A stretch of DNA of 64,000 bases from positions 32,329,853-32,393,852 of the forward strand of contig NC_092859.1 of the NCBI RefSeq assembly GCF_032062135.1, written 5' to 3'. Below the pieces are notes generated by a model. The model saw only the letters and a program-made list of their open reading frames with translations, searched no databases and was not told the DNA's origin. Shown one piece after another: positions 48,624 to 63,054 of this stretch (within the stretch, counting starts at the first letter, position 1; every line of letters starts with the position of its first letter). The DNA is from Pyxicephalus adspersus (lineage: Eukaryota; Chordata; Amphibia; Anura; Pyxicephalidae). The translations under genes were made by a program, and so were the position numbers.

Positions 48624-49407
48624 NNNNNNNNNNNNNNNNNNNNNNNNNNNNNNNNNNNNNNNNNNNNNNNNNNNNNNNNNNNNNNNNNNNNNNNNNNNNN
48701 NNNNNNNNNNNNNNNNNNNNNNNNNNNNNNNNNNNNNNNNNNNNNNNNNNNNNNNNNNNNNNNNNNNNNNNNNNNNNNNNNNNNNNNNNNNNNNNNNNNN
48801 NNNNNNNNNNNNNNNNNNNNNNNNNNNNNNNNNNNNNNNNNNNNNNNNNNNNNNNNNNNNNNNNNNNNNNNNNNNNNNNNNNNNNNNNNNNNNNNNNNNN
48901 NNNNNNNNNNNNNNNNNNNNNNNNNNNNNNNNNNNNNNNNNNNNNNNNNNNNNNNNNNNNNNNNNNNNNNNNNNNNNNNNNNNNNNNNNNNNNNNNNNNN
49001 NNNNNNNNNNNNNNNNNNNNNNNNNNNNNNNNNNNNNNNNNNNNNNNNNNNNNNNNNNNNNNNNNNNNNNNNNNNNNNNNNNNNNNNNNNNNNNNNNNNN
49101 NNNNNNNNNNNNNNNNNNNNNNNNNNNNNNNNNNNNNNNNNNNNNNNNNNNNNNNNNNNNNNNNNNNNNNNNNNNNNNNNNNNNNNNNNNNNNNNNNNNN
49201 NNNNNNNNNNNNNNNNNNNNNNNNNNNNNNNNNNNNNNNNNNNNNNNNNNNNNNNNNNNNNNNNNNNNNNNNNNNNNNNNNNNNNNNNNNNNNNNNNNNN
49301 NNNNNNNNNNNNNNNNNNNNNNNNNNNNNNNNNNNNNNNNNNNNNNNNNNNNNNNNNNNNNNNNNNNNNNNNNNNNNNNNNNNNNNNNNNNNNNNNNNNN
49401 NNNNNNN
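48624..49407. other. Assembly gap (784 N)
   Basis: Unsequenced bases. The right flank (49408-49505) begins with a partial repeat ending in TTCAACCTAACTATGTAAC, common as a repeat end in frog DNA. Confidence 0.95.
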
Positions 49408-49623
49408 ATCTCTGGATTAACTATATAGGGTTATTATCTGGGATATGTTTATTTTCCTAGTGGTTTAACTTGATGGACTTATGTCTTTTTTCAACCTAAC
49501 TATGTAACGTCTGATTGGGAAAAGAAGGGGTACGACTGGGAGCCAGTCAGGTGTGAAAAGGCTAGGATGGGAAGACACCATAGTAACTATAGCATTACCA
49601 ACCAGAATACTGCCAAAAACATT

Positions 49624-49690
49624 TTATTATTATAATTATTAAACAGTATTTATAGTGCCAACATATTATGCAGCGCTGTACATTAAATAA
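49624..49690 (-). mobile_element. L2-type LINE, 3' tail only, minus strand
   Basis: ATT-rich start then GCCAACATATTATGCAGCGC and TGTACA, the reverse complement of the L2 tail. Confidence 0.85.
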
Positions 49691-49701
49691 TGATTTTGAA
49701 G

Positions 49702-50207
49702 TACGAGGGGGTGCTGAGAAGTCCCTGGCTTTGCCTCCTTCCAGATGAAATAGAAAAATGAGTGTGGGGGCATATGACAGCCCAATATCTTGTTATGTAA
49801 CTGTGCAAATATCAGGTCTTTGCTATTCCTAAACCTGTTTTTGCTTTTAGTGAGAAGCTGTGATGGGAGAGGCACAAAGCAAGTTTCTCCTTGTTGGAGT
49901 TATGGGCCATCATGAAGTTTTTGTTTCTCCAGGGAAATTCAGCAAAGGACATTAACACTGAGATGTCACAAACACTGGTGGAGAAGTGTCCTTACTACAG
50001 CACTGTCACAACCTGGATATCTCGTTTCAAGACTCCGCCTCCGCCGTTGAAGATGAGCCCCGCAGTGGGAGCCCCCCAACCTCAACTGACCCGGCAACCT
50101 GCAATGCTGTCCATGAGCTGATTATTGAGGACCGGCGAATATCCACAAAATAGATAGCCAAGATACTTGACATCTCACAGGAGCACAGGAGGGTTTGTTA
50201 TCACCAC
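49702..50207 (+). mobile_element. Mariner-type element, 5' half only, transposase broken
   Basis: The left end is CGAGGGGGTGCTGAGAAGTC after TA, a mariner-like terminal repeat. The frame at 49891-50020 shows the paired helix-turn-helix start (IMKFLFLQGNSAKDI, then YYSTVTTWISRF). After a frameshift another frame gives E-D-E-P-R-S-G and I-I-E-D-R-R-I-S, the conserved linker of mariner transposases. A stop follows near 50151. The catalytic DDD region and the right end are missing. Confidence 0.85.
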
Positions 50208-52622
50208 TATCCTAGAGATGCGCAAGCTTTTTAATTACTGGACCAGCATCTACACTTATTAATTTCTTTACTCATAAGGCAAAAGCTTCCCCCTTTGCTC
50301 TGGAGACATAGCCTTTCCCCATACCCCCATACAACTTTTGCTGCTACAGTGCTCTTGGCTCACCAACCTCCATATGTAAAGCATGAATAGCCTCATTCTT
50401 AAGGTTATTTTACTCACTTGCACTCCCACCTTTCTGATATTTCCCATCACTGAAACCTGTACCCTTCCTCATCAGCAGACAATACTCAGCCAGCCTGCAT
50501 CCACTCTGCCCTGCCTTTTAGGCTTTAAATCTACCTTGCCTCACTTTCACACCATGGTCTTACCTTTACATTACCCATGAGCCACAATATAACAGACACC
50601 TATTATGATACCTCCTAAATAATCTATGCAAACCAGGCAGCCAACCCAAACATACCATTTGAACCCACCAAGATAAGTTCTGCTCACCTATTAGCTCTCT
50701 TTGAAGCAGAAGACCCAACACATACACTACATAGTGTTTTAGAAAACTGAATATCTTAGGGGATAAGGAAAGCTTCTTCTCTTGTTGGAGCAAACTGGGC
50801 CATGGGGAACCAGGGTTCTGTGTATGCTGCTTTTTATTAATGTATTTATATTTTTTCCTCTTTGCTGAATTTATTACACTTTTGTCTTGTTTCAACCCAT
50901 GTAAAAATTGTGAAAAATGTCATTTAGTTATAGGTTGCAACCATTTTAAAGACAAAAAAAGACTGGTGAGTAATAAGTATTTTATTTACATACATTTTTT
51001 AAGGTTTTTAGTCTAACCACTTTACCTCCAAATTTTCTGGCACTAAAAACTGCCGAAGCCAAGGCAATTTATTTCTTACCCTATACTGCCCCCTGCTGTA
51101 ATATCACTGATAGCACAATCACATGATAAGGGGTACTAGTGTGTTCTAGTAATATGAACAGGAAACAAATACATTCAGCAGGCTGTCATCTCTGATAATG
51201 CTTTAATTTCAAAACTTTCTCTAAATCAAAGGTCAAGAAAAGAAATAAATAAGGAACTAGACCACTTGCTTACTGCAAGCTTGCTCCAGGTCTTTGACTT
51301 AAAAATAATGAACCAGATGCAGCCAACTAAACATTTTTAGGAGGATAGCAGCAATGGCAGCCTCTCTACTCCTCTTGTGGCAGGTGTATGTAAAAGACAA
51401 ATCTATAGAAAAGATTATCCTATTGTGATGACATACATGTATCTATATATATCTATATATCAGCAATAGATGTATCTGTTTCTAGGCACCATGCACTGAT
51501 CACAGGTAACCTGTCACTGGTGCTTCCCACAAAGCCACCATCACTATTGTCAATGCTGCAGCCAACTTCCAGGTCCAAAGAACACCTCTTTGACTATTGG
51601 GTGGACACTGAATTTATAATTCTTGTACAAGACCAGAAGTTACATTTGTCCTGGCTCCTTATTTATATGTATTATATATATATATACATATATATTATCT
51701 ATATTATATGTATTTGCAGCAGCACCACATACAGAAACAAGCTCTACACTGCGCAGAAAAACATCTCAACAGATTCATCAATATGTTGTATTGTTGAAGG
51801 TGTGTCAATATAGGTGTGTATATATGTGTCAGGAAAGAGTTAGGCTCAGACTAGCTGTGAAACATTTACTAATCCCAGGACTATTCAGCCTAGTGCACAG
51901 GAGCAGTTTTAAGCAACAATCTTTGGTTTTAGCAAACATTTCTAAAAACACTGGTCAAAAAAATGCTTTCAAAGGTTCTGCAGGTGGCATCAATTTAACT
52001 CTATGAAGGTAAAAGGGGTGGCAAACTACCACTGGACACTACACCTAGCATCCAACAAAAGGGTACCAACTTTGCCACCTCCAGCCTTCTGTCAATGAAA
52101 GGAATAAAAACAGAACCATTCAGTCCAATTAACCATTTTTGGCAGTTCTGAGCAGCATAATTCTTGCAAAAACCACTAGCTTGAACTTAAGCCTAATGGG
52201 GTTCTAGGACTAACTCAATGGAGACCTAATTGGTGCAATTCCTATCTAGGACATAGGGCTGCTACCTCCTCAGCAGGAAAGAGACTTGTTGACAGCCTTA
52301 TTATGTTTGAAAAATAATGGAAGGCTGTTTTTTCCTAGAAAAGGTTGTAACCCCACCAGGACAGTTATTGAGAAGAAATGTAACACCAACAAGTGGAATA
52401 GCAGGATGCTAGGACATGCCTGTTTTGATTGATGTCTGTTTCCTGATTGCAGAGTAGAGTAAAACACGACAGGGGTTGTACATTTTCTCTATTTTTTTCA
52501 CCACTAATAAAAAAAGTTTTTTTGGCATGGATGAATGAATATTGAGATTTCTTTTGATTTAATTTATAGACAAAACTAAGGCTGGAAGGATTCTTCAGTA
52601 GTCCCTTTTGGAGTGATTTTTC
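50208..52622. other. Intergenic, no gene seen
   Basis: Unique AT-rich sequence with TA-rich simple stretches at 51440-51465 and 51670-51710. Chance ORFs only. Confidence 0.5.
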
Positions 52623-53295
52623 TGTACAATAAATAGGGTTGCAAATGATAGACGAATACAGGAGGAGAGGACCCTGCGCCAAAGAGCTTACAATCTAGTA
52701 GGTGGGGGAATTTACACACAATAGAATGGGAGATATGTAGTGGTGGTAAGTAGTGATGGTTTCAAAAGATTTTTAAATGAGCAGAAAGTAGGAGCAAGCA
52801 GAATAGGATGAGGAAAACCATTCCAGAGAATTGGGGCAGCTCTAGAAAAGTCTTGGAGTCGTGTGATGAGGTTATGAGTGAGGAAGTCAGTAGCAGGTCA
52901 TTGGAGGGGAGGAGAGAGCGGCAGGGGGGTATTTTTTTACCAGATCAGAACTGTAAGTGGGACAAAAACTGTGGAGGGATTTGAAGACAAAGCACAGGAG
53001 CTTAAATTTGATTTTAAGATAAAATGGAAGCCAGTGTAGAGATCTGCAAAGAGATGCAGCAGAAGAGGAGCGGTGGGAAGGATGGATGAGTCTGGCTGTA
53101 GCATTCATAATAGATTGTAGAGGAGAGAGTGGGGTTAGAGGAATACCAGAGAGGAGGAGGTTACAGTAGTCCAGACAAGAGATGATAAAAGCATGTACAA
53201 GGAGTTTGGTGGTCTCAGGGGACAGGTAGGGGTGTATTTTTGAGATGTTGCGTAGATGAAATTGACAGGACCTGGAAATGTTCTGAATATGACAA
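52623..53295 (-). mobile_element. L2-type LINE fragment, minus strand
   Basis: Reverse complement of about 38,230-38,970 of the plus-strand LINE. The 52887-53108 minus frame gives HPSHRSSSAASLCRSLHWLP, the L2-group C-terminus. The terminal tail with GCGCTATATAAAT is absent, so the 3' end is also cut. Confidence 0.9.
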
Positions 53296-53887
53296 CTGTG
53301 CTATCCAATTTCCAAAGGTTTATGTACACAAGTGTTGCTAATAAAGGACAGCTTTTTACATTTGGCAACTACTCAGCTCAAACGCATTTATTTGAATACC
53401 AAAGGTGCTAGAACAATCACCCCCACTCCCACTGTTAAATGGAGGTAAATGTGAATTTATTACCTTGCACACCAAAACTACACCCATGTACACAAGCCTT
53501 AAACCAAATTTATGTACCAAAGTTCATACTGGTGGGTTAGAAGTACCCCTGACCATTTCATACCTCCCAGAAACTCTTACAGTGGCAGTATTTGTGTTCT
53601 CAGCAACCATTACTGATGACAAAGCAGTGAAGAAAAAAAATTATGTCCATGGTTATTTATGTAGTGGGCTGTCAGAATAGGAGGAAATTGCTAGCAGCAT
53701 TGGCTTCATAGTTAAGCTTAAGTTTACTGGAGATTGGCACCAGTAATGGCTTGTGATGATTTATGTGCTTCTAGTGACATTGTTTTTCCTAGCCAATCAG
53801 TCTGCACATTTTATCCTCTAAAGCATTGAAGCCTGTTCATTAGGCATCTCTAAGAAAGCCCAGACAGATGATCTAAAGGCTGTCCAT

Positions 53888-54082
53888 TATACACCCATTG
53901 GCCACTTATTAGGTACACCTGTTCAACGGCTTGTTAATGGAAATAGGTAATCCAACAATCACATGGCAGGAACTCATTTAGGCATGTTGCAAAGTTTATC
54001 TGATTATGTTTAAACCAAGCATCAGAAAGAGGAAGAAAGGCGATACAGACAACTTTGAACTTTTACATGGAGGGCCTGACTC
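53888..54082 (+). mobile_element. Tc1-type element, left end fragment
   Basis: Begins TATACACCCATTGGCCACTT and continues with TTAGGTACACCTGTTCAACG and AATCACATGGCAG, a terminus I recognise from fish and amphibian Tc1 elements. It ends near the expected transposase start (GGAAGAAAGGCGAT...ACTTTGAAC). The rest is missing. Confidence 0.75.
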
Positions 54083-57000
54083 TTGCCTAGAAATAATCAC
54101 ATCGAAAGCAAGTGTCAAGATTTTCTGTAAACTCCCACAGAATTTTTCACCACACCTTGTCCTTGGAGGTTAAAGGAGCAAAAATTCAGGTGTTGGAGTA
54201 GGAACAACATGGTTCCTAAATGCCCTTGGCAAACCAAAATTTTTTATTCTCGTACTCTAGGATATCTTTACTTTCAATGGTCTTGTTCATTCACAAGTTT
54301 TTTTCCATCATAGGATCTCTGCTATTACCTTAGTTCTAGGCAAGTCAGCTGGAGACATCTGCAGCCAAAGTAGGAGTTCTATCTGAGCAGACTATCCTAT
54401 ATTGGTTTTGTGCCTTTGGTTGAGATTGAGATAATCAACTTTCTTGTCCTGGTCTTTTTTTTTTTTTTTTGACAGTTGCACTTGCATTTTGGTTGAAATA
54501 TTATGGGCAAAGCACATTACTATACTTTTCTGGAATATTCTATTCCCACACTAAACAGCACCCATCATATCTTCCAGATAATTTACACTTTATTAAATAA
54601 TGTTTTTTTTGCATTCAGAATGCCATCCTATAATGTTACGTACGCAGCTCAAAAGTGTTAGAGGTCTAAATGCTATGTAGGGATGCAGTTGGTGCAGGTT
54701 ATGCACATTTTGAGTGTCTACTCCCATGTATGTTCCATCGGACTTGAGATGCGTTTTGTCAGACTGTATTACCGGAGAAATGTGATGTTTGATATGATTT
54801 AGGAGAGATCATCTATTAAAAACTTTGAAATTAAAGTTTTATGAAACTTTTATGACAGCAAAATTTAGAAAAATGAAGCCTATATAATAACAAAGGTGGT
54901 ATATACGTGGCGTAATACTTCAGTATTGATCCATTACCCAACAAAGCCAACCCAATCTATATAATCGACCCCCATGATGCTTAGGATTTAATTTTCTATT
55001 GAAGGGATTTGTGTGAAGATGTTCAATAGAACTGTTGTTGCTCAGAACAACTAGAATGCTGCTTTTGTGTTTGCATTGCAGAATGGAATGATAAGGGTAA
55101 ATATGATGCTATAGGCAGCATTAACTTCCTTCAGACAAACACTGTCAGGAATGCAGACCGGCACACCTAGTCCACTTTTCCCAGTTTTGTAATAATATCT
55201 GAAAGGTGAATCTTTTTGTTGCCCATAGCAATTTAAAATCTCGTCATTCTGCACGGGATGTGTTGTACGGGGAGCTGGTTGTTATGGGCAACCATAACTG
55301 GTAGTTTATTAGTTCACTATACACACAAACTAGTAAGTGGGCTGTGGTAATATAGATAACAGACAGGCCGAGCAGTACTTTTGTCACCAAAATGGCTTCC
55401 CAGGCTTCATGTGTGCTCTAAAAAAATGCCCAAAAGACCATCTTCTGTTTTTGTAAAAGTGAACCCACCAGTAATGCTAGACTAGGGGCAGAATAAATAA
55501 AAAATACAAACTACATTGTAACTGTATATATTCAGGTACCAAAGAAAAAAAAAATGTTTTTAAATTTTTTCTGTACATTACTGGGAAGGAGAATATTTGC
55601 CTTGTTTTTAGGAATTACAATAAAAAAAATGAGATGACCTTAAAAACATAAAATAACAAAAGGGAAGAACATCCATAAAAACACATGAATGAGAACACAG
55701 ACACTCACCATGTCAAAAAGTGGGGGAAATGTAAAGCTGTGTTGACCCTATCCCTCCGCTCCACAGACAAAAGAAAAATTGGCTGGATATAGGTCCCATG
55801 GGACATTTTTTAGCTCAGGCCCATCATGGTCATTTAGCGACCCCCTCTTTTCGGGCGAGATTTTTTCTTACGTTCTGACCCTGTTGTGTCTGTACAGTAC
55901 ATGGGAGGTGTCACCGAAAAAGAAAGAAATAGACCGCAACAAAACATTGTCAGAAATTCTAACCCTTTCTTACTACAAATGTTTATTTTTTTGTATTTTT
56001 GTAACAAACAACATGTCTACATAACTTCTGACTCTAGAGTAACACAAGGGGTCAGATGAAGGAATCACAACAACCAGGGGGCATTTGGCGTTCTCAGCCG
56101 TGATACTGAAGAATTCACTACAGATGTGGAAGACAGAAATGTTTGGACCGGTTACCCACCAGGAGAGCTGAGCATTTACAGTGTTCTTATTAAAGTTAGT
56201 TGGTCCGACTGAAAAAAAACAAACACAAAACAACCAAGGTATAGGAATCTCTTTAGAAGGTGGCAATCCCTCTAAAGCCAGCTTGGCCATCTATGAGAGA
56301 CAGTTTTAGGCAGAGTTAGATTTTTAACTCAGTTTGGGTTCCTATTGGGAAGACGGACAAAATCTTAATATATTAACAGTGCAAGCGAGGGGGTTGGGTT
56401 AGAAGGTAAGAGTGAGAAAGGGGATCAAACATTTTATATCTTGTTTTGCTATATGGCAAGAGTAAATCCATTTGTATGGAACGTGATAGGCGAGCTGTGG
56501 ATTCCTGGTTTGGTGACAACCACTCAATTCTTGTTCTTGGAGCAGGAGACAAGGTAAAATTATCCCCAGTGGGGAAACTCCATCCAACTAAACTAAAAAA
56601 TGTTTTGGTTCTACCTGGGATATAGTTTCAAAGCAATTGTGAAGCCTTGATCATATATTTTTATAGTTAAAGTGGATATAATCCCAGAACGTGCACACAA
56701 AGAAAATTCTGAACAAGCAGTGAAATTGTTTTAAAACAAGCAAAAGGCATTGCAGACCTGGATATTGCCTTGTAAAAGTGACGGTGACACCATCAATGTG
56801 CTGCACATAGCACAACTCTGGGAGGGACCCACTATGCCCATCCAGTACAGGCTGCCTGCAGAAAACTACAGAAAAGGGGCAGATACAATCGGAAAGAACA
56901 GCAGTGACTATAGAAAATATAAGAATATAGAAAAGAGCAGCACAGTTTCACAGATCTGAAAGAAATATACAAAAAAAAACTGTATGGGCTCTATTTATGA

Positions 57001-58680
57001 ATGATTCCCGTCAATTCCTCTAAAATTCCCTGATCAAAATTCCAATTACCTACACTCATTTCTGTTCCTATTAAAACAATGTCTCGTTCTGCCATCTAGT
57101 GGCCAATTGTCAAGGTGCATAGCTCACAATAGGAAATGTTATATATGAAAAAAATATTATAAATTATGAATTTAAAATGGGAAATAATTTATAAATACAC
57201 TCCTAGGATTTATATAAGAATGCACATCCATTTGTCTCCCTGTATTTAGAGTGTTTAGCTTTGAATGCACCAGGAATAGTGAGGGATGCCATGTTTTAAA
57301 TGTGAATTACCGGTACTGCTTGTAAACCATGCATACTGTAAATTGCTTTATGTCCATTTTCTGGGAACAGGTGCACTTTAATCTGTAAGTAAAAGAAATG
57401 TAACCATTTTTGGTGAAGTCAGGCAGAGTATAATCTATTGCCTTCTCTTGATATCATTTCCAGACACAGAGCAGGCCTAGCATGACATTTCATACAAGCT
57501 TGCTGTAGTAAATGTTGAAGTGCACTCTTCATGTATTCCTATGGAGAAGCCACCTAGGGTGAGGTTAAACACAGTTTGGATTTTTCCAATGACCTTTGTG
57601 ATAAAATCTAGCTTTGTAATTCCAGTGAATCTCTGAAACTACAAAAGTACAGTGAAGGATTAAAACGTGCCCCACTCCACCAAAATAAGCTGTCTGTAAA
57701 TGGAAAATGAATACGCCATAAACATACAGCACTGTTCTATGGAGAGGAAAGGATGAGAGAGTAGCACCCCACTGTGCCCTCTTCCATAGCAAAGTACAAT
57801 GGCCATCCCTATGCAATGTTTCATTTATCAGTCAGGACAGATTGATGAAGACATCAGGGGACCAATGTACACATGCTAGACATTCACCAGAGACAATCAC
57901 GATTGTTTGTCTTGGGTGACCCAGTTCACAGTTAAGCAGCAAAGAACAATGGACATCAAAATGCAAAACTGTATTAGGACGACTCTCCATGCAAACATTT
58001 ATCTTATACAGACCAGTATAGTGAGTGTTGCCATCAGCACATGACAAAAGTTTTGCAATGAGGCAGAAAGCGAAAGCAATGGCAAAAACTGACATCAAAT
58101 TTGAGAGCCTCATTTGTCTTCTGCCTAAAAACAAACACTTACTAACTGTGTATGAAAACAGAGAATTCAACAGGCTCCTGTACAACTGCAGTTTGCTCCA
58201 ATTGTAGGTCTACCCCTGGCCACAGTACTGCAACCAATTAGAATTTGTATCTTACAGATTTGACTTTAGTGGAAAAAAGGGTCACTAAATATTGAGTGTT
58301 GGTGTGTGCTGCCTGAGGGACTAGACAGAACATTAAAAATACTATACATTTTTTGGTTTAGATTAGATCCCTAAAATCTGTAGAAAAAAAAAATAAAGTA
58401 AAAATAAAAAGATAAAAAAATGCATCTCTTCCCCTAACCATCACATACAAAATTCAAGTGCAATTTAAAAAATTATTAATTATACTATACACTTTGTTCT
58501 CTTGCCATAATACTTGTTTGCAGGTAGTTTTTTAAACCAACTGAAAAAAATAAAAAACAAAAAAAAATGTGTGCCAGCTTATTGTAACTTGAAATAAAGG
58601 GCAATAACACACCACAAAGATTGAATGGTGTCTGAATTGTGTCAACATTTCACCACTGACTTATGTTGATAGTAAAAATC
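54083..58680. other. Intergenic or distal SCUBE1 3' flank, no gene seen
   Basis: Mostly unique sequence. A TTAAAGTGGATATAATCCCA repeat terminus is at about 56666 and a GGGCTCTATTTATGAATG repeat end at 56991. No coding exon is recognised on either strand. Confidence 0.5.
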
Positions 58681-58686
58681 AAAATC

Positions 58687-59717
58687 TTTATTTAATACAA
58701 TAGGGAAAAAAATGCTTAGAAAAAAAAAGAACTCTGGTCACTCATTATGCCACATGGACAGCAATGAACAAATATTTGGTCCCTGTCTACTGATTTACCA
58801 TTAGGAAGAAAAAAAAATTTGTGCGCGTATAACAGAAAGGAAATCCTCTCTGATGCTGGCCAGCCATCATATGTTGGGGGCAAAGAGCACAATTAATTTG
58901 ATCCAAATGCTAACATGTTCATATCCTGTCATGCTGCTTTCCTGAAAATCTAATACAAGCACATAATTAAAAAAGGCAGAGTAAAATAATACTGTAAGTG
59001 TAGTGGCAGCATCTGTTCTGGCGAGAGTTCTTTAAAAACTTTTGGGAAAGGGATTTGAAGTATTGTCTATGAATAAAGTAAAAAAAACAGTAGATATGTA
59101 CCCCCTAATATTCTTGTTGTTACGCATTTGCAGCATTCCCATTTTTATTAGGAAAAGGTGGACAATCTGCATAATTGTTTGACAGGTCAAGCATTGAAAC
59201 CACTTTACTCTATATGACATCCGCTTTCAGAAGTTCCAACGACCTTGAAAAAAAACAATATATTCTCTACAGGTTCTAGTCTTGTCTGCTCTCTCTTGCA
59301 ACTGAATTTTAGAAAACACGTTGCTCAACAGCTTATACCTCAGGGGTCTATGGAAAGGCTTGAATACGTTTGTACTTGGCAGCATGCATATCTAATAGAT
59401 GAGACAATACTAGAAGCTTTGAAGGTCTTCAATCCTGAGTACAGAAGAACAGAAGCTGTTTTTTTTTTTTGGATCATTCCAAAGCCAAAAGAAAAAAAAT
59501 ACATTGAGAGGCGTCCATAAAATTTTTCTTAAAAGCCCTTTTTTCGTCCAAATGAATGGAAGGAATGTAGACTAAGAAAGTCTTTCACATAAAACAGTTT
59601 CTATGACAAGGAGGGACAAAGTGTTGGATAGACCAGGGGGAAAAAAAAAAACAATACCAAAAAAAAAAAATTCAAAATTAAAAGTAAAGAAAAAAAATCC
59701 CACTAATTAAAAGAAAG
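58687..59717 (-). other. SCUBE1: SCUBE1 3' untranslated region (end uncertain)
   Basis: Minus-strand sequence following the SCUBE1 stop codon. Candidate AATAAA polyadenylation signals on the minus strand are at 59144-59149 (about 570 nt after the stop) and 58687-58692 (about 1030 nt after). Which, if either, is used cannot be told, and the UTR may run further left. The stretch is rich in A and T homopolymers. Confidence 0.45.
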
Positions 59718-59870
<153 letters not shown>

Positions 59871-59955
59871 CTAAGGGAAAAAAAGAAAACAGAAAATAAA
59901 TTAGAATACTTTAGAGTTCCGGGTAAAGAACAGCCAAATTATAATATTCTCTGTA

Positions 59956-61107
59956 TACAGTGACCTAAGAAAATATTCCAACCCTCCCCCCTCCTTCAAT
60001 TTTGGTATGTTGACACTATGAAACATCACAGGAAAGACTGGAAAATGTCTGTTCACCTGCAGTCCCCTTCCAACCAGACTGAAATTGAGAAAATTGAAAG
60101 AAGAAAATCTTCCAGTTCAAATGTACACAGCTTGTTGTATCATACACAAAAAGACTAAACGCTTTAAATGCTGCCAAAAGATGCTTCAACTACGTACTAG
60201 GTCTGAAAACTTATGTAAATTTCAACATTCTTTGTTATGTAACATTCTTTATTTTTGAAAACATTTTTAACAACAAAAACAATACAGTAACCAATCAAGA
60301 CATAATGGGAAACAAAAAACCAGCATGTTACACATTGCACAGAGACATAAAGAAAAACGTGGTGAAGTTACATACAACATATCAATGTTAGCAATTTGAA
60401 TACATCTGTGGGACCGTAAAACATAGCAGAAAGAAGGAAGAGCAAAAAGAGTATAAAATATAAAACCCCCCTCTTACCCTGAGAGATTCAGATCCAGGTG
60501 GCACTTAAAACTCCTGAGTGTCTTGGTAGTAGATCCAACTACCCCACATCACATTAAATTTGTCCTGTGTACCCCTTAAACTAGCAGTCAGGTCCTCCAT
60601 GAGCATTTTATCATGGGTACCGATGTTGATTTCCACAACATAGGTATGCAGGCGTTCGCTGCCACTATAAGATGTCTGAGAATAGATCTCCTATAGCTCT
60701 TATCCAAAATAGTGTTTTGATGCAATAGGAAAAACCCAGGGTCTCCCGGTACATCGTAGGTGGTAACCTTCTGTATAAGCCCCCCCCACCTGTTCCCAAT
60801 ATGGGCCCAGCAACTGGCATGAGCAGAAAATGTGTAGCATGCTGCCCTTTTTCTGGTTGCACCGCCAATATCTGAGACTTCGGGGAAAAAGCTGTGTAGC
60901 CGGTCTGGGGTCCTGTACCACCGAGAGAGGATCTTTATAATACATTTATAAATTGTCTACAATTCTGTTTTCACTATGTCATTATGGGGTACTGGGTATA
61001 GACAGAGGAAAAAAAAGAAAAGAACTTAAACTAATGTAGCATCAGGCTGCAAAATAGCAAAATTGAAAAAGTTAAAGGGGGTCCGAATACTTTCAGAAGC
61101 CACGGTA
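59956..61107. mobile_element. Tc1-type element split by a LINE
   Basis: The left end TACAGTGACCTAAGAAAATA and right end TTTCAGAAGCCACGGTA are inverted, diverged copies of a Tc1 terminus. Inner parts GGTCTGAAAACTTATGTAAA (60200) and TTCACTATGTCATTATGGGG (60970) occur near the right end of Tc1 elements that I recognise from fish; they are normally adjacent, but here are about 740 bp apart because of the inserted LINE. No transposase frame remains. Confidence 0.8.
60220..60955 (-). mobile_element. L1/Tx1-type LINE 3' fragment nested in the Tc1 element
   Basis: The minus-strand frame 60700-60945 gives W-R-C-N-Q-K-K-G-S-M-L-H-I-F-C-S-C, the C-x-C...H...C motif near the C-terminus of L1/Tx1 ORF2. 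About 480 bp of 3' sequence follows to the left, ending in an A/T-rich part near 60225. AAATT lies at both junctions (about 60217 and 60948), a possible short target duplication. Confidence 0.7.
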
Positions 61108-62200
61108 TATGGGCAGCCAAATATGTTCACTACATAAAAACTTCAAGAAGCTTTGGTTCTTACTTTGCATTGCTACACAGTGGTTGTGTGTTCACAATGC
61201 AAACCTATAAGTCTGTGTTAACTCACTGAAAACAATGCACTCTGTGTGGGGGAATACGTAATCTCAACAGTACTCCGTACAGTATCTACTAAAAATAAGT
61301 TCTTTTTATTACTCTGAGTCTTTTTGGATGACAGTATAGTTTAGTCCATCTAGAGGGTCAGAGTTCATTCAGTTCTATAATAATTGGAGATAAAAAGTCT
61401 ATATGTTTAAAAAAATTTATTGAACATTCATCACCCTTAATTAAATTTTGTGTTCAAGTTAACTATACTTTAATAATGTTATGTGTAATTTGTCAGGTAC
61501 ATAGTGTTACTTGTTAGCCTGTGATACATGGGGTTTCCAGTCTGCACTTATTTTCTGAATATGCCATGATGAATTTCTATTACTTGTAAGTTCATGTCTT
61601 ATTTTTCACAGCCACATTTTTCTTTCCACTCAACTTTCCATTAGTATGCTTTAAGACAGCACTCTGAATAGACAGATTCCTTAGCAATGACCTTTTGTGG
61701 ATTACTTTCCTTGTGGAGGGTGTGAAGGACTGTCTTCTGAACAACTACCAAATCAGCAGTCTTCTCCATGATTGTGTAGCTTACTGAACCTGACTACAAG
61801 AGCATTTATTAGCTCAGGACACCTTTGGAGGTGTTCGGGGTTAATTAGCTGAGTGGTATGAGACACCATGAGTCCATATTGAATCTTGGGTAGTATTATG
61901 CTGATTATTGCTGTAGGCCAAAATCCGCAAAATTAAAAGAAACAAACGCTTGAATCATATCACTGCGTGTAATGATAATAATAATGTGTGTAATATATGT
62001 CTTTCACTTTTCGAACTGAATACCTGAAAAAAAATAACTTTTCCGTGATATTCGATTTTCTTGAGATGCACCTGTATATCGCTGTTGTATTTGGCCCCTT
62101 GCCTGGGTTTAAGCTTTAATGATAGTGATTGGACAGATTAGAAAATCACAATTTTTCCATATTTATGTCGATGTCAGTTGAGTCTTTAAATAGGATGTTA

Positions 62201-63054
<854 letters not shown>

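Noticed and set aside
48612..49460. 282-codon plus-strand ORF
   Set aside because: Almost all of it is the N gap; only the ends are real sequence.
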